64,000 bases of DNA. Origin: Pirellulales bacterium. Its GTDB lineage: Bacteria > Planctomycetota > Planctomycetia > Pirellulales > Lacipirellulaceae. Below the pieces are notes generated by a model. That model ran no database searches and was not told the origin of the DNA. It saw nothing but the letters and a program-made list of their open reading frames with translations. Shown piece after piece: positions 8,318 to 16,909 of this stretch. The stretch lies in assembly GCA_028279215.1 (NCBI GenBank), contig JANQOF010000027.1, positions 1 to 64,000 on the forward strand. The letters are read 5' to 3'. The translations under genes and the position numbers were made by a program. The stretch's first letter is position 1, and each line of letters opens with the position of its first letter.

Positions 8318-9469
8318 ATGAATCGAATTGGCATCTACTTGGTCGCGGCAGTATTTGTATCTGTTGCAACTCCATCCTGGGCGATTGTTGCAGAAAAGCC
8401 AGTGCCGTTTGCAAAGCAGTACCGACTGATCGATTTAGGAGTGCTAGACACGCAGACCAACAAGAGCGTTGCGACCGACGTCAACGAGTCGGGCACAGTA
8501 GTTGGTTACAGCGAGACTCAAAGCGGTAGACGCGCATTCGTTTGGACGGCAGCCGACGGAATGGTTGAGTTAGGAGGCATACAGGGTGTTTATCAATTCA
8601 GTGTCGCCAATGCTATCAACGATCTAGGACAGGTTGTTGGCCAGGTGCGGATCAATGGCGATCACGCTTACTTGTGGGACAGCCCTACCGAGGCTCGCGA
8701 CATTGGAACATTGCATCCTAGCGGGCCTGGATTTGGAACTAAGGCACTCGACATCAACAATTCCGGCCAAGTCGTAGGTGAGAGCGACTTTTCGATAGGC
8801 ACGCGGGCGTTCCTCTGGACAGAGGACTCGGGGATGCAATCGTTGGGAATACTGGGACCGAACAATGTTGACTATCAAGCTCGTGGAATCAACGAGTTGG
8901 GACAGGTTGTCGGCTTCGCCAGTAAGACCTTCACCAACGATCACGCCTTTTTGTGGACTCCTGAAACGGGCATGCAAGACATCGATGACGATCCAAGCGA
9001 TACCAGTCGACTGAGCTTTGCCGACGCTATAAACGACTCCGGCGAGGTGGCTGGTGATCGGATGGGCCAAGAAGGCGCTTTCATTTGGACGGCGGCAGGA
9101 GGCATGGAGCCGATCGGAGACTTGCCAGGGGCCAACAACCTTAGTTTGGCTTTCGACATCAACAATCACGGCCATATTGTCGGGCGTGGGCAGACGATTT
9201 TTGGCGATCACGCCTTCATTTGGTCGCGCGCAGACGGAATTGTCGACCTCAATGATTTGCTTGACGAGTCGGGGGATGGCTGGACAGTGCGGATTGCGCA
9301 CGGCATCAACGATCGAGGCATGATCGCCGCGTTCGGAAGGAGTCCGTCAGGCCAGCCAGGGTCCAGTTCGGAGCGAGCGATATTGCTTGTGCCCATCCCA
9401 GAGTGCTCGAGTATGCTAATGTGCTTCATTGGCGCTTCTCTGTTCAGCTTGGTGGTAGTTCGGCGTTAG
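8318..9469 (+). CDS. HAF-repeat secreted protein with degenerate PEP-CTERM tail
   Basis: 383 residues. A signal peptide occupies about 1-24 ('LVAAVFVSVATPSWA'). The body is built of HAF-family repeats of about 50 residues, each pairing an 'INDLGQVVG'-like turn with an 'AFLWTEDSGMQSLG'-like strand; at least six copies are visible. The C-terminus carries 'PIPECSSMLM', a hydrophobic stretch and a terminal 'VVVRR', the shape of a PEP-CTERM exosortase signal except that the hallmark PEP reads PEC. Proteins with this tail are moved across the inner membrane and processed by exosortase; the altered motif may reduce recognition. It is related to the HAF protein at 11.0-12.2 kb on the opposite strand. 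ATG 8318 was chosen because the signal peptide starts there. Confidence 0.8.
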   Translation: MNRIGIYLVAAVFVSVATPSWAIVAEKPVPFAKQYRLIDLGVLDTQTNKSVATDVNESGTVVGYSETQSGRRAFVWTAADGMVELGGIQGVYQFSVANAINDLGQVVGQVRINGDHAYLWDSPTEARDIGTLHPSGPGFGTKALDINNSGQVVGESDFSIGTRAFLWTEDSGMQSLGILGPNNVDYQARGINELGQVVGFASKTFTNDHAFLWTPETGMQDIDDDPSDTSRLSFADAINDSGEVAGDRMGQEGAFIWTAAGGMEPIGDLPGANNLSLAFDINNHGHIVGRGQTIFGDHAFIWSRADGIVDLNDLLDESGDGWTVRIAHGINDRGMIAAFGRSPSGQPGSSSERAILLVPIPECSSMLMCFIGASLFSLVVVRR

Positions 9470-9532
9470 AACGGCCATCGCCATCGCTAAGATCCACCGG
9501 ATTGCGACAGCCTGTTGGTCTGACGCAAGTGC

Positions 9533-9577
9533 ATGCAATGCACCACCGTCAAATCTCCCAACAACGATGGCGCGGTT
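9533..9577. repeat. dispersed intergenic repeat, copy 1 (related to 14575-14619)
   Basis: Starts ATGCAATGCACCACC. The copy at 14575 has the same first 15 bases and matches at 29 of the first 34. Both lie in non-coding gaps beside secreted-protein or LRR genes. Confidence 0.65.
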
Positions 9578-9721
9578 CGATTGGGCTGCGGCTTTAGAGC
9601 GCCCTTCGCCAATCTGTGGCGTGCCCGCTTACTGCGTCCGCACCTAGCTATGTTGGCCTGCATCGATGAATCATGCAGATTCGCCCGCCTTACCAGATTT
9701 GACTCGTTTGCGCCAACATCG

Positions 9722-9747
9722 CTAAAGCTAGTCGAAGCACGCTTTAG
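9722..9747. repeat. inverted repeat CTAAAGC/GCTTTAG
   Basis: Perfect 7-bp stem (9722-9728 and 9741-9747) with a 12-base loop, in the gap after the HAF protein. No T-run follows, so it is a weak terminator candidate. Confidence 0.4.
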
Positions 9748-9905
9748 TTGCCCGCCGACGGTAAGAACATTAGGATGACGGTGGGTTGGCACGACATTCG
9801 ACAAAGTGCTCCGCACCACGCCGCGCTACCCTCATCGCCCCGGGGCGACGCTGCGTTCGTTGGTTACTTAATCGACCGCTCGACGCTGTCACGAAAGGAA
9901 CCGCC

Positions 9906-10889
9906 ATGTTTGTTTCGCGTAGCTTGCTCCCACTTCTTGCGGTCACGCTGGCGATGGCGAACTGCGACACGGTTTGCGGCGACGGATACGGCGAAGCCTC
10001 ATCGAGTGCGACCGACCAACCGTTTCCGCTGGATCTATCGGATCATCTACCGGACCAAGGGGACCTCTCCGCCTTTAAGGATTTCGTTCATCGACAAGTC
10101 GTTGATGGCATGCCGTTTCAGATCGAAGGCCCGATTACTCTATATGGCACGACACCAGCGGAGCGAGGGAACGTCCATCGGGAAGCGGCCCAAGATATTC
10201 CAGTGGGCCGCGCGTTGGATGAGCTGCACCTGATTCACTACACCCACTGGCCGGACGTGCACGGCGAAGTGGTCGCTTTCGTGTGCATGAATTACGCCGA
10301 CGACACCATGTACGCATTCCCGATTCGCTACGGACATCATGTGCGTGATTGGTTCAACTTACCTTCATACCAGACCGAGACGGTGGACGATCCAAACACC
10401 ACGATCTGCTGGCGTCGGTCCCCGATCGGATATAAGGCGCCCGTTCGCGTGTTCAAGAGCACTTTCGAAAATCCGTTTCCTGACAAGCGCGTTACCGAGA
10501 TCGACATTGTGTCGAATGGCAAGTTGGCCGCGTACAATCTGCTCGCCGCGACGGCAAGCCTCACAACAGATCGCAACCAAGAGGACGTCGAATTTCAGAA
10601 CCGCGATTTCGACGCCAAGGTGACCATAACGGTTGTCGATCAACGAACCGGCAAACCGATCGAAGACGTATTGGTGATGCCAAGTATGACGGTGGAAGGG
10701 GAGGGCGTGGTCGGAACGCCGGTCCGCACGTCGGCCGAAGGAATGGCCAGCATTCCGTACCCCACCGCAGATACCGAGGGAATTTGGGCGAGTGTCAGCA
10801 AGCCAGGCTACTCAAGCGCCTCCGAATCATGGCGAGTGCCGGCGCCCGAAGTGCATACGTATGAATTGCGACGGACTTCGAATGAATAG
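9906..10889 (+). CDS. secreted protein of unknown function with a carboxypeptidase-regulatory-like domain
   Basis: 327 residues. A signal peptide is visible at 1-24 ('LLPLLAVTLAMANCDTVCG'), possibly a lipoprotein type. The middle (about 60-200) has no motif I recognise: it is rich in aromatic residues with His-Tyr pairs such as 'LIHYTHWPDVHGEVV'. Residues 230-327 look like a beta-sandwich of the carboxypeptidase regulatory-like type ('VTITVVDQRTGKPIEDVLV', ending in a Gly-Tyr-Ser turn). Start at ATG 9906 is supported by an AAAGGA site eight bases upstream and by the signal peptide. It stands alone, with convergent HAF and PEP-CTERM genes downstream. A binding or structural role outside the inner membrane is as far as the sequence goes. 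Confidence 0.7.
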   Translation: MFVSRSLLPLLAVTLAMANCDTVCGDGYGEASSSATDQPFPLDLSDHLPDQGDLSAFKDFVHRQVVDGMPFQIEGPITLYGTTPAERGNVHREAAQDIPVGRALDELHLIHYTHWPDVHGEVVAFVCMNYADDTMYAFPIRYGHHVRDWFNLPSYQTETVDDPNTTICWRRSPIGYKAPVRVFKSTFENPFPDKRVTEIDIVSNGKLAAYNLLAATASLTTDRNQEDVEFQNRDFDAKVTITVVDQRTGKPIEDVLVMPSMTVEGEGVVGTPVRTSAEGMASIPYPTADTEGIWASVSKPGYSSASESWRVPAPEVHTYELRRTSNE

Positions 10890-11040
10890 GTAAGGCAGCT
10901 TCACCGTCGCTCAGGTGTTTCACGCCGAGCGAAATACGCCTTCGGGGAATTGCATGCCCCAGCGCAGGTTCACAAGTCCCGAAATCGCATCTAGGAAAGC
11001 GGGTGTCACCGACACATGTCCGCAATCCGCGTTGCGATCG

Positions 11041-12201
11041 CTAACGCCAGCTCTTCCGAACAGCAAGGCATCCGAGTGCGACGCTCGCACCCAGCACCAT
11101 CGACGAAGGTTCGGGCACTGGCGTCAGCAAGAAGGCACGTGTGTCGCCGCCGAAGGTTCCGAAGCCAACGATTTGCCCGTGCGTGTTGATCGCGTTGGCG
11201 CTGAGGAGATTCCAGCCACTGTCCGCGGGTATGAGCGAGTTGAGATCAAAAATCGCACCCGCTTTCCAAAGCACTGCCGCACCGCCGAACGAGGGGAAGG
11301 TGTCAAAATCCGCAACGTAGCCGACGATTTGTCCCGCCTCGTTCAAGTCGAGCGCACGTGCATTGTCGAACGATACTCCCGGGAGCAGCCCTAGGTCTAC
11401 ACTCGACGTACCATCGTAGAAGAAGGCGCGGGTCTGTCCGCTCACCGGGTCGCTGTAACGACCGACGGCTCGACCGTCGTCGGTGGCGGCGAAAGCTTCG
11501 CCGAAGACGCTGCCCGCTGGCGAGCCAATCGTGGTTGGCGTGTAGCCACCAACGCCATCTTCCAGCCAAAGCGTCGGTTCGCTGGTTGTATCCGAGTCGT
11601 TCCGCGCGACCCCCGCAATCACTCCCGAAGGGCTGACCCCATAGGCACGCGCGAAACTGTCAGTGGTACCTAGCGGCGTGCCGAGGTCTTCCAGCGGGTC
11701 GCCCGGAGTGCCATCGCTCACAAAGGCGCGTACGCTTTGCCCGTTGTTGGCGGCGCCAACCACAGTCCCCGCGTCGTTGATGTCGTTTGCCACCCCGCCG
11801 CTGCCGCCGGGCAGGCTGCCGAGATCATCGATCGTGTCGGTGGTGCTCTCGTAGCGGAACGGCTTGCTCGGCCCATTGCCGCTCTCGCCTGCGACGACAC
11901 CGGAGTTGTTCACGCCAAAACCTCGACCGAACGTTGGCACGTCGGGCAGGATCGGGATTTCTTCCACAACGCCAGCTCGCCATACGTAGGGAAACAATTG
12001 AGTGCCGCCGGCTTTGCGACTGTTGCCCGTAACGAAGCCGGTATCGGAGATGTCGTTGGCAAAATTTTGATCGCCACCAAGTGTTTCGATGGGAATGATT
12101 TCGTAGGTGGTTGCAGCGAGTGACGCATTTGCCGCTCCAAGGAGTGCAACTGTGCAAAGCAGGCCCTTTGTAAGCTTGCGCGAAAAAACGGAACTCTTCA
12201 T
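11041..12201 (-). CDS. HAF-repeat PEP-CTERM secreted protein
   Basis: 386 residues. A signal peptide occupies 1-30 ('GLLCTVALLGAANASLA'). HAF-type repeats follow through about residue 355, with units such as 'GRGFGVNNSGVVAGES' and 'FARAYGVSPSGVIAG'. The C-terminus has a canonical PEP-CTERM signal: 'VPEPSSMVLG', a hydrophobic stretch and basic end 'RKSWR'. Such proteins are sorted by exosortase to the cell surface or matrix; HAF repeats have no assigned activity. It lies 63 bp after another PEP-CTERM gene on the same strand and may be its operon partner. Its intact PEP motif contrasts with the PEC of its relative at 8318. Confidence 0.85.
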   Translation of the reverse strand: MKSSVFSRKLTKGLLCTVALLGAANASLAATTYEIIPIETLGGDQNFANDISDTGFVTGNSRKAGGTQLFPYVWRAGVVEEIPILPDVPTFGRGFGVNNSGVVAGESGNGPSKPFRYESTTDTIDDLGSLPGGSGGVANDINDAGTVVGAANNGQSVRAFVSDGTPGDPLEDLGTPLGTTDSFARAYGVSPSGVIAGVARNDSDTTSEPTLWLEDGVGGYTPTTIGSPAGSVFGEAFAATDDGRAVGRYSDPVSGQTRAFFYDGTSSVDLGLLPGVSFDNARALDLNEAGQIVGYVADFDTFPSFGGAAVLWKAGAIFDLNSLIPADSGWNLLSANAINTHGQIVGFGTFGGDTRAFLLTPVPEPSSMVLGASVALGCLAVRKSWR

Positions 12202-12264
12202 TGGTCTATTCCTTGGGTGATTTATCTCGTTGAGCGAAGATCGGACGACGACAGATTCAAGTGC

Positions 12265-13251
12265 TCAATTTCGTCGGCGTCGCGCGATCAACAACACAAC
12301 TCCAGCCAGCCCCAAGAGGGAAAGCGACGCTGGCTCGGGCACCGGCGACGATCCAAATCCAAAGAAGATGACACCTGGGTTGGTGCCCACGAGTTCCCAC
12401 GTCCCGTCGCTGAGGTCGTAGCGAGCGACCCCTCCCAGACGTTGGGAGAACGTGTCAGGGTCACCATCGTCGTCGAAGAAATTCACAGCCCCAAATAGTG
12501 CGTCGAAGTTTCCGTCGGCATCCTCATCGACGCCGGTTAGCGCGGCGAATCCCGCGTAGGCGCCGCCACCAACGCTACCTACTGCGCCAACGGCTCCAAT
12601 GACAGCTGCCTCGCCGGTCTCAGGATCGAGCGAGGTCAGCGAATCGGTAGCGAGGTCGACACCGTAAAGCGTGTTGCCGACTGCACCAAGACTGATGATG
12701 AACGGCCCGGTTGTTCCAAGAGGATTGCCCGCAGCGGTGTCGATTGCGTCGCCAATCTCCGTGGCGCTTATGGAAATGGGCGATGCGGCTCCGTTCGCGA
12801 TGTCGATGCTGTAGAGCTGCTGCGTATCGAAATTGCCGTCAAATGGGAGGATAAATCCACGTCCATCCGGCAGGATTTCAAAGCCAGTGGCGTTTAGTCC
12901 GTTGTTTGCGCCTATCGTTGTCTGGTCCCCGGTGGCTGGATCGACCTGCACCAATTGCCCCGACGAGAAGCCGAGCAGCCGCTGGTCGATCGTACCCGCC
13001 AGGGCAGCCGGGAGCCCAGTTGTGACGGGCGAGATGGGCGACGCCACGCCGGTCTGAGTGTCGATGGCGTAGACGTAGTTCTCACGGCTATCGTCGTGCC
13101 CCGGCTCTCCTGGCGGGATATTAGGGTCGCCAGGGACGAGCAGTTGCCCCGACGCATAAATGGTACCCGCCGAGGAAGTTAATGGAGTAAGGGCAATGGC
13201 AATAAGGGCCCAAGTCATGCACTTGAGCTCGGGTCGAATAGTTCGCTTCAT
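12265..13251 (-). CDS. PEP-CTERM secreted protein, beta-propeller-like
   Basis: 328 residues. Start at ATG 13251 gives a signal peptide ('ALIAIALTPLTSSAG'); an ATG 15 codons upstream would only add charged residues. The body contains repeated strands of the type 'LYGVDLATDSLTSLDPETG' and 'LVQVDPATGDQTTIG', as in bacterial propeller-like secreted proteins. The C-terminus is a textbook PEP-CTERM signal ('VPEPASLSLLGLAG', then Arg-rich end). It probably leads a two-gene unit with the HAF protein 63 bp downstream. Its upstream gap contains a pair of palindromic TGCAA-TTGCA boxes (13315-13356), a candidate operator 64 bp before the start. Confidence 0.83.
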   Translation of the reverse strand: MKRTIRPELKCMTWALIAIALTPLTSSAGTIYASGQLLVPGDPNIPPGEPGHDDSRENYVYAIDTQTGVASPISPVTTGLPAALAGTIDQRLLGFSSGQLVQVDPATGDQTTIGANNGLNATGFEILPDGRGFILPFDGNFDTQQLYSIDIANGAASPISISATEIGDAIDTAAGNPLGTTGPFIISLGAVGNTLYGVDLATDSLTSLDPETGEAAVIGAVGAVGSVGGGAYAGFAALTGVDEDADGNFDALFGAVNFFDDDGDPDTFSQRLGGVARYDLSDGTWELVGTNPGVIFFGFGSSPVPEPASLSLLGLAGVVLLIARRRRN

Positions 13252-13562
13252 TGGGTCGACTCCTGGTGTCAGTCTTGAAGTAAGAGCGTTTTGCATAGGC
13301 GGTCAGCACGTACATGCAACCGGATTGCAAAATATCGTATGTGCAATCCAGTTGCAAGTGTGGGTTTTGTGAATGAACGAGGTGTCGTCGCGAGGTAGGC
13401 GAAATCGGAGAAGACCGCTCATTTCGAATGCGATTCGCGTAGCGAATACCTGTACCCGTACGAACTGCGACGGGCGACGACGCAAGAGTACGTCTTACGT
13501 ACCCTACGCCTCTGGCGGCTGCTCCGCCCAGGTCCGAGGAAACCGACCCTAGCTGGCCATCG
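13252..13562. other. 311-bp intergenic region upstream of the propeller-like PEP-CTERM gene
   Basis: Holds the paired palindromes at 13315-13356 and a small inverted repeat ATTCGC-GTA-GCGAAT near 13433-13447. No gene is evident. Confidence 0.55.
13315..13356. promoter_or_regulatory. paired palindromic boxes (TGCAAC-N-TTGCA), candidate operator or hairpin
   Basis: TGCAACCGGATTGCA at 13315-13329 and TGCAATCCAGTTGCA at 13342-13356. Each box is itself a TGCAA/TTGCA palindrome, and the two boxes are inverted copies of one another with one mismatch. They sit 64 bp upstream of the PEP-CTERM gene start at 13251, where a repressor or activator site would be expected. Confidence 0.5.
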
Positions 13563-14447
13563 TCATTCCGTATCAATCATGGCTTCGGCCTCATCGCCTG
13601 AACGTGAGGGTGTCCACATGATGTAGCAACGCGGCAATGCGACCTTCAGGTCTTGTACCCCCGTTTTCGTCACGTTGGTACGTTCCAGATCAAGGTTTAT
13701 CAGGCTCTTCAATCCCTTTAGGTTTTCCAGCCCGGCGTCCGTTATCTCCGTATCTACCAGCGTAAGCACCTTCAAGTTCGGCAGCGCTTGTAGATGCCGT
13801 AGACCATCGTCAGAAACATGGGTGCGGTCTAACTCCAGCGTTTCTAGCGACTGCAGACCCTGCAGGTGTTCAAGTCCAGCATCACCGATTGGGTTGTTGC
13901 TGAGATGTAAGTGGGTGAGCGATTGCCACGGTGATAGGTTCTGTAGACCAGGTCCTTTGACGCTTGTGCCATGCAATTCCAGCCACGTCGTATCGTCCAA
14001 CGTCCGCACCGAATCCAAGTTACTGTCATGAATCGCCGGTCCGGAGAACTTCATCATGGTCGAGTTGCATGGCCGGCTGCCACCTGCCCTTTCGACCAAA
14101 GCTGTCTTGCGATTGGAGGCTTGCGACACCTGCATTAGCCGAAGATCGCGGTATAGGTGGACTCCATGGAACACAGCGCCTACCGCAGCGAATCCAACAA
14201 CAATGGACGTAAGGATGACGCTAAGCTGACGCTTACGGAGACATCCAGTTTCACGAAGCAGGCCTAAGGAGATTCCCACGGCCGCTCCTACGAACACACC
14301 GCCGACGAGCAATACGCGAGCCTGTTCGACGACGCCGTAGTGCTGCTGGGCAAGGTATGCTCCCGCCGCGAAGGCCCCCGCGCAGAGGGCTCCAGCGAGA
14401 GATACTGGTCCGAATCTTCGTAGCCGACGATTCGACGAGTCACACAC
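13563..14447 (-). CDS. membrane-anchored leucine-rich-repeat protein
   Basis: 294 residues. Three hydrophobic segments (about 15-35, 44-62, 76-98) precede a soluble part. From about 165 to 280 there are four or five LRR units of 24 residues, such as 'LETLELDRTHVSDDGLRHLQ' and 'LKVLTLVDTEITDAGLENLK', the 'GL.HL' type common in planctomycetes. LRR surfaces bind other proteins; the partner here is unknown. A CNS-type short stretch between the membrane part and the repeats shows no recognisable catalytic domain. ATG 14447 is followed directly by an Arg-rich start and then the first membrane segment. The gene lies about 310 bp upstream of a PEP-CTERM gene on the same strand. Confidence 0.75.
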   Translation of the reverse strand: MCDSSNRRLRRFGPVSLAGALCAGAFAAGAYLAQQHYGVVEQARVLLVGGVFVGAAVGISLGLLRETGCLRKRQLSVILTSIVVGFAAVGAVFHGVHLYRDLRLMQVSQASNRKTALVERAGGSRPCNSTMMKFSGPAIHDSNLDSVRTLDDTTWLELHGTSVKGPGLQNLSPWQSLTHLHLSNNPIGDAGLEHLQGLQSLETLELDRTHVSDDGLRHLQALPNLKVLTLVDTEITDAGLENLKGLKSLINLDLERTNVTKTGVQDLKVALPRCYIMWTPSRSGDEAEAMIDTE

Positions 14448-15101
14448 AACACGCCCTCGCAGATTTTCGTAGAGTAATTGCTACGCAGGTTAATAGGATA
14501 GCACGCTTCCCACATGCGCAGGATGGGCGCCCCTGGTTTGGTGATAGCCTACCGGTGTGCCGATAGTAGGGTGGATGCAATGCACCACCTTCGAATCTTC
14601 CGCCAACGGGGCGCGTTTCACGTACCCTCAGTCTCGGTCCCACCTCCGCAGGCCCTCCCCAGACGCTGCCGCGTGTCTGACCCTCCTGCTGGCGAGAGGG
14701 TGAATTCTTAGTCCGGTTTTTTGTTGAAAGTGGGCCAGCGAACGTGATAGGGTGAATCGTTTGCGCAGGGCGCTGGATCAGAAGTCGAGGGCCAGGGGAG
14801 TTGATTGGTCGTTGGGTGGTTGGCGCTTGGTCAGTTGCCAGAGTTTTTTCCAACTTGCACTTACCCAGGAATTTACTCACCCACGTGGAAGGAGAGCCGA
14901 AGTCGTAAGCCGATTGTTGAGAACACCTTACAGCGTCGCCAACACGATCGACCCTCCGAATAGATGCACCGCGAATCGTTTTTGGGCGCGGCGTGTTGGG
15001 GAATTGTTCCAACATATTGCTGCGCAACGAGTTGCGCCGATGGGTCTTTTCACACCGTGGAAAGTAGTGAATTTACCCACCGAGCTGCCGCTTTTGGGAC
15101 G
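14448..15101. other. 654-bp intergenic region between LRR gene and sthA
   Basis: Open frames here have no protein-like composition and read through repeats. It contains the second copy of the dispersed repeat (14575-14619), a GATAGCCTACC element near 14542 and a decayed GAGAGGGT element near 14692. I see no gene. Confidence 0.55.
14575..14619. repeat. dispersed intergenic repeat, copy 2 (related to 9533-9577)
   Basis: Starts ATGCAATGCACCACC, preceded by GGGTGG. It shares 29 of the first 34 bases with the copy at 9533. Confidence 0.65.
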
Positions 15102-16520
15102 TTATGCGTACACGAGGTTCAACTTGTTGAGCCCATTGTAGGCGGCCACTTTGTAGCATTCGGCGAGGGTGGGGAAGTTGAACACATTGTTGATGAAGAA
15201 ATCGGCGTGGCCATCGAGTGCCATCACGGCTTGGCCGATGTGGATCAACTCGGTGGCGCCTGCGCCGATGACGTGGACGCCGAGGATCTTGTGAGTGTCT
15301 TGGTGGATCAGCAGTTTAAGCATGCCCAAATCGTCGCCCAGTATTTTGGCGCGGGCGATTTCGCGGTAGTGGGCGATGCCGGCTTCGTAGGGGATGCCCT
15401 GTTCGGTGAGTTGCTCTTCGGTCATGCCGACCATCGAGATCTCGGGCACGGCGTAAATGCCATATGGGAACAGTTCGGTGTTGTAGTTACCAACTTCGCA
15501 CTGGCCAAACGCGTGGCAAATCGCCCGGCGGCCTTGCTCCATGCTGGTCGACGCCAGGGCGGGGAAGCCGATCACGTCGCCGGCGGCGTATACATGCTCG
15601 ACGTTGGTTTGATAGTCGTCGTTGACGCGCAGGCGCTCGCGATCGTCGAATTCGATGCCTACGTTTTCCAGCCCGAGCGAACCACAAACGCCCTGGCGTC
15701 CGACGGCGTAGAGCAAGGTTTCGGCTCGCAGCGTTTTGCCGCTTTCGAGTTTGGCCTCCACGAGTTTACGAGCGGTACCATTGAGCACGTCGATCTCGGC
15801 AATCGACTCGACCTTCTCGCCCAGGCGAAGCGTGACGCCTCGCTGCCGCATGAAGTAATGGAATGCGTCGCCAATCTCGCGATCGAGAAACCCGAGCACT
15901 TGTCGGCGTCCTTCCACGAGCGTCACTTTGACGCCCAGGGTCGCCATCATGCAGGCGTACTCGGTGCCGATCACGCCACCGCCGACGACGATCATGCTTT
16001 TGGGCAAGTGGTCAAGCTTCAGCAGTTCGTCGCTGGTGAGAATGGTGTGCTGGTTGAATGGAATGTTGTCGGGACGAGCGGGGCGAGTGCCTACGGCGAT
16101 AAGGAACTTGTCGGCCGAGACTTTCTCGACCGATTCCGGGCCCTCGACGTATACTTCGTTCGGCCCAGCGAATCGAGCGGGGCCCCAAAGAAGTTCGACG
16201 TTGTTACGATCGAACTGGTTGTGAATCAGATCCCACTCGTGGCGAATGACGGTCTGCGAGACGGCTACGAGGTCGGCGATGGTGATGTTCTTCTTCACCC
16301 GGTAGCTCGACCCGAACAGCCCGCGCTTCGCAGCGCCGGTGAGATGGAGCACTGCTTCGCGGAGCGCTTTGGAAGGAATGGTACCCGTGTTGATTTGGGC
16401 GCCGCCGAGCACGCGATTCTTCTCGATAATCGCGACTCGCTTGCCGAGCTTTGCCGCCTGAATGGCACCTTTTTGGCCTGCGGGACCGGTTCCGATGACG
16501 ACGCAATCGAAGTGTTTCAT
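15102..16520 (-). CDS. sthA: soluble pyridine nucleotide transhydrogenase
   Basis: 472 residues, close to the 466 of E. coli SthA. Flavoprotein of the pyridine nucleotide-disulfide family that moves hydride between NADH and NADPH in the cytosol. FAD-binding 'VVIGTGPAGQKGA' lies at 6-18, the NAD(P) site 'VVGGGVIGTEYA' near 178-190, and the dimerisation domain in the last 120 residues. The active-site CxxxxC of the disulfide reductases is missing: the segment reads 'GGAQINTGTIPSKALRE', with 'GTIPSK' typical of SthA. That loss argues for transhydrogenase rather than dihydrolipoamide dehydrogenase or mercuric reductase. Start at ATG 16520 places the FAD motif at the expected distance; 15 further codons upstream look non-coding. 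It stands alone. Confidence 0.88.
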   Translation of the reverse strand: MKHFDCVVIGTGPAGQKGAIQAAKLGKRVAIIEKNRVLGGAQINTGTIPSKALREAVLHLTGAAKRGLFGSSYRVKKNITIADLVAVSQTVIRHEWDLIHNQFDRNNVELLWGPARFAGPNEVYVEGPESVEKVSADKFLIAVGTRPARPDNIPFNQHTILTSDELLKLDHLPKSMIVVGGGVIGTEYACMMATLGVKVTLVEGRRQVLGFLDREIGDAFHYFMRQRGVTLRLGEKVESIAEIDVLNGTARKLVEAKLESGKTLRAETLLYAVGRQGVCGSLGLENVGIEFDDRERLRVNDDYQTNVEHVYAAGDVIGFPALASTSMEQGRRAICHAFGQCEVGNYNTELFPYGIYAVPEISMVGMTEEQLTEQGIPYEAGIAHYREIARAKILGDDLGMLKLLIHQDTHKILGVHVIGAGATELIHIGQAVMALDGHADFFINNVFNFPTLAECYKVAAYNGLNKLNLVYA

Positions 16521-16909
16521 GAGGGGATGCGGGGGAAGGGGATCCGAATCAAGAACGCGCAGCATCGAGCCGCTAGTTGCCTCCGTACCGCCTGCATCGG
16601 CCCACAGTATAGCAGAACTCGATGGAAAGAAAGCGTTCGGTCAGGCAATGCGGGAAAGCCGCGAGGGGGATGTCGATTGTGCCGGTCGCAGCGAGGGCCG
16701 CGATTTCGTCCTGCTGAGTCGCTATTTGTGAGGTACTTTTGGCTGAGTGGCGACGCGGTTTGGTTGAACGTGCTCGCGAGTCTGCTTCGCGGCACGCTTT
16801 GCTTTGCGGCGCGGCTAACGTTGTAACACGCTTTGCTTTGCGGCGCGGCTAACGGTGGGATCGCGGCGCGGTTAACGTTTCACCACCTTACCTTTCGCCA
16901 TTCACTCCC
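16521..16909. other. 389-bp intergenic region with direct repeats
   Basis: No gene seen. Its right half carries a 28-bp perfect direct repeat and a shorter third copy (16793-16877) just before the next gene. Confidence 0.55.
16793..16877. repeat. 28-bp direct repeat, two perfect copies plus a partial third
   Basis: Copies at 16793-16820 and 16827-16854 (CACGCTTTGCTTTGCGGCGC, then GGCTAACG) spaced by 6 bp, and a partial copy GCGGCGCGGTTAACG at 16863-16877. The array ends 32 bp before the start codon at 16910, so it may hold promoter or operator sites. Confidence 0.8.

Larger units (their letters stand above)
9470..9905. other. 436-bp intergenic region with dispersed repeat and hairpin
   Basis: No credible gene. 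It holds one copy of a dispersed repeat (9533-9577) and a 7-bp hairpin (9722-9747), then the promoter region of the following secreted-protein gene, with an AAAGGA ribosome site just before ATG 9906. Confidence 0.6.

Noticed and set aside
14440-15027. 195-codon open frame on the minus strand
   Set aside because: It runs through dispersed repeat elements, has a repeat-like low-complexity translation and no domain or ribosome site.
14752-15141. 129-codon open frame on the plus strand before sthA
   Set aside because: Arg-rich and irregular composition, overlaps the 3' end of sthA, no recognisable motif.
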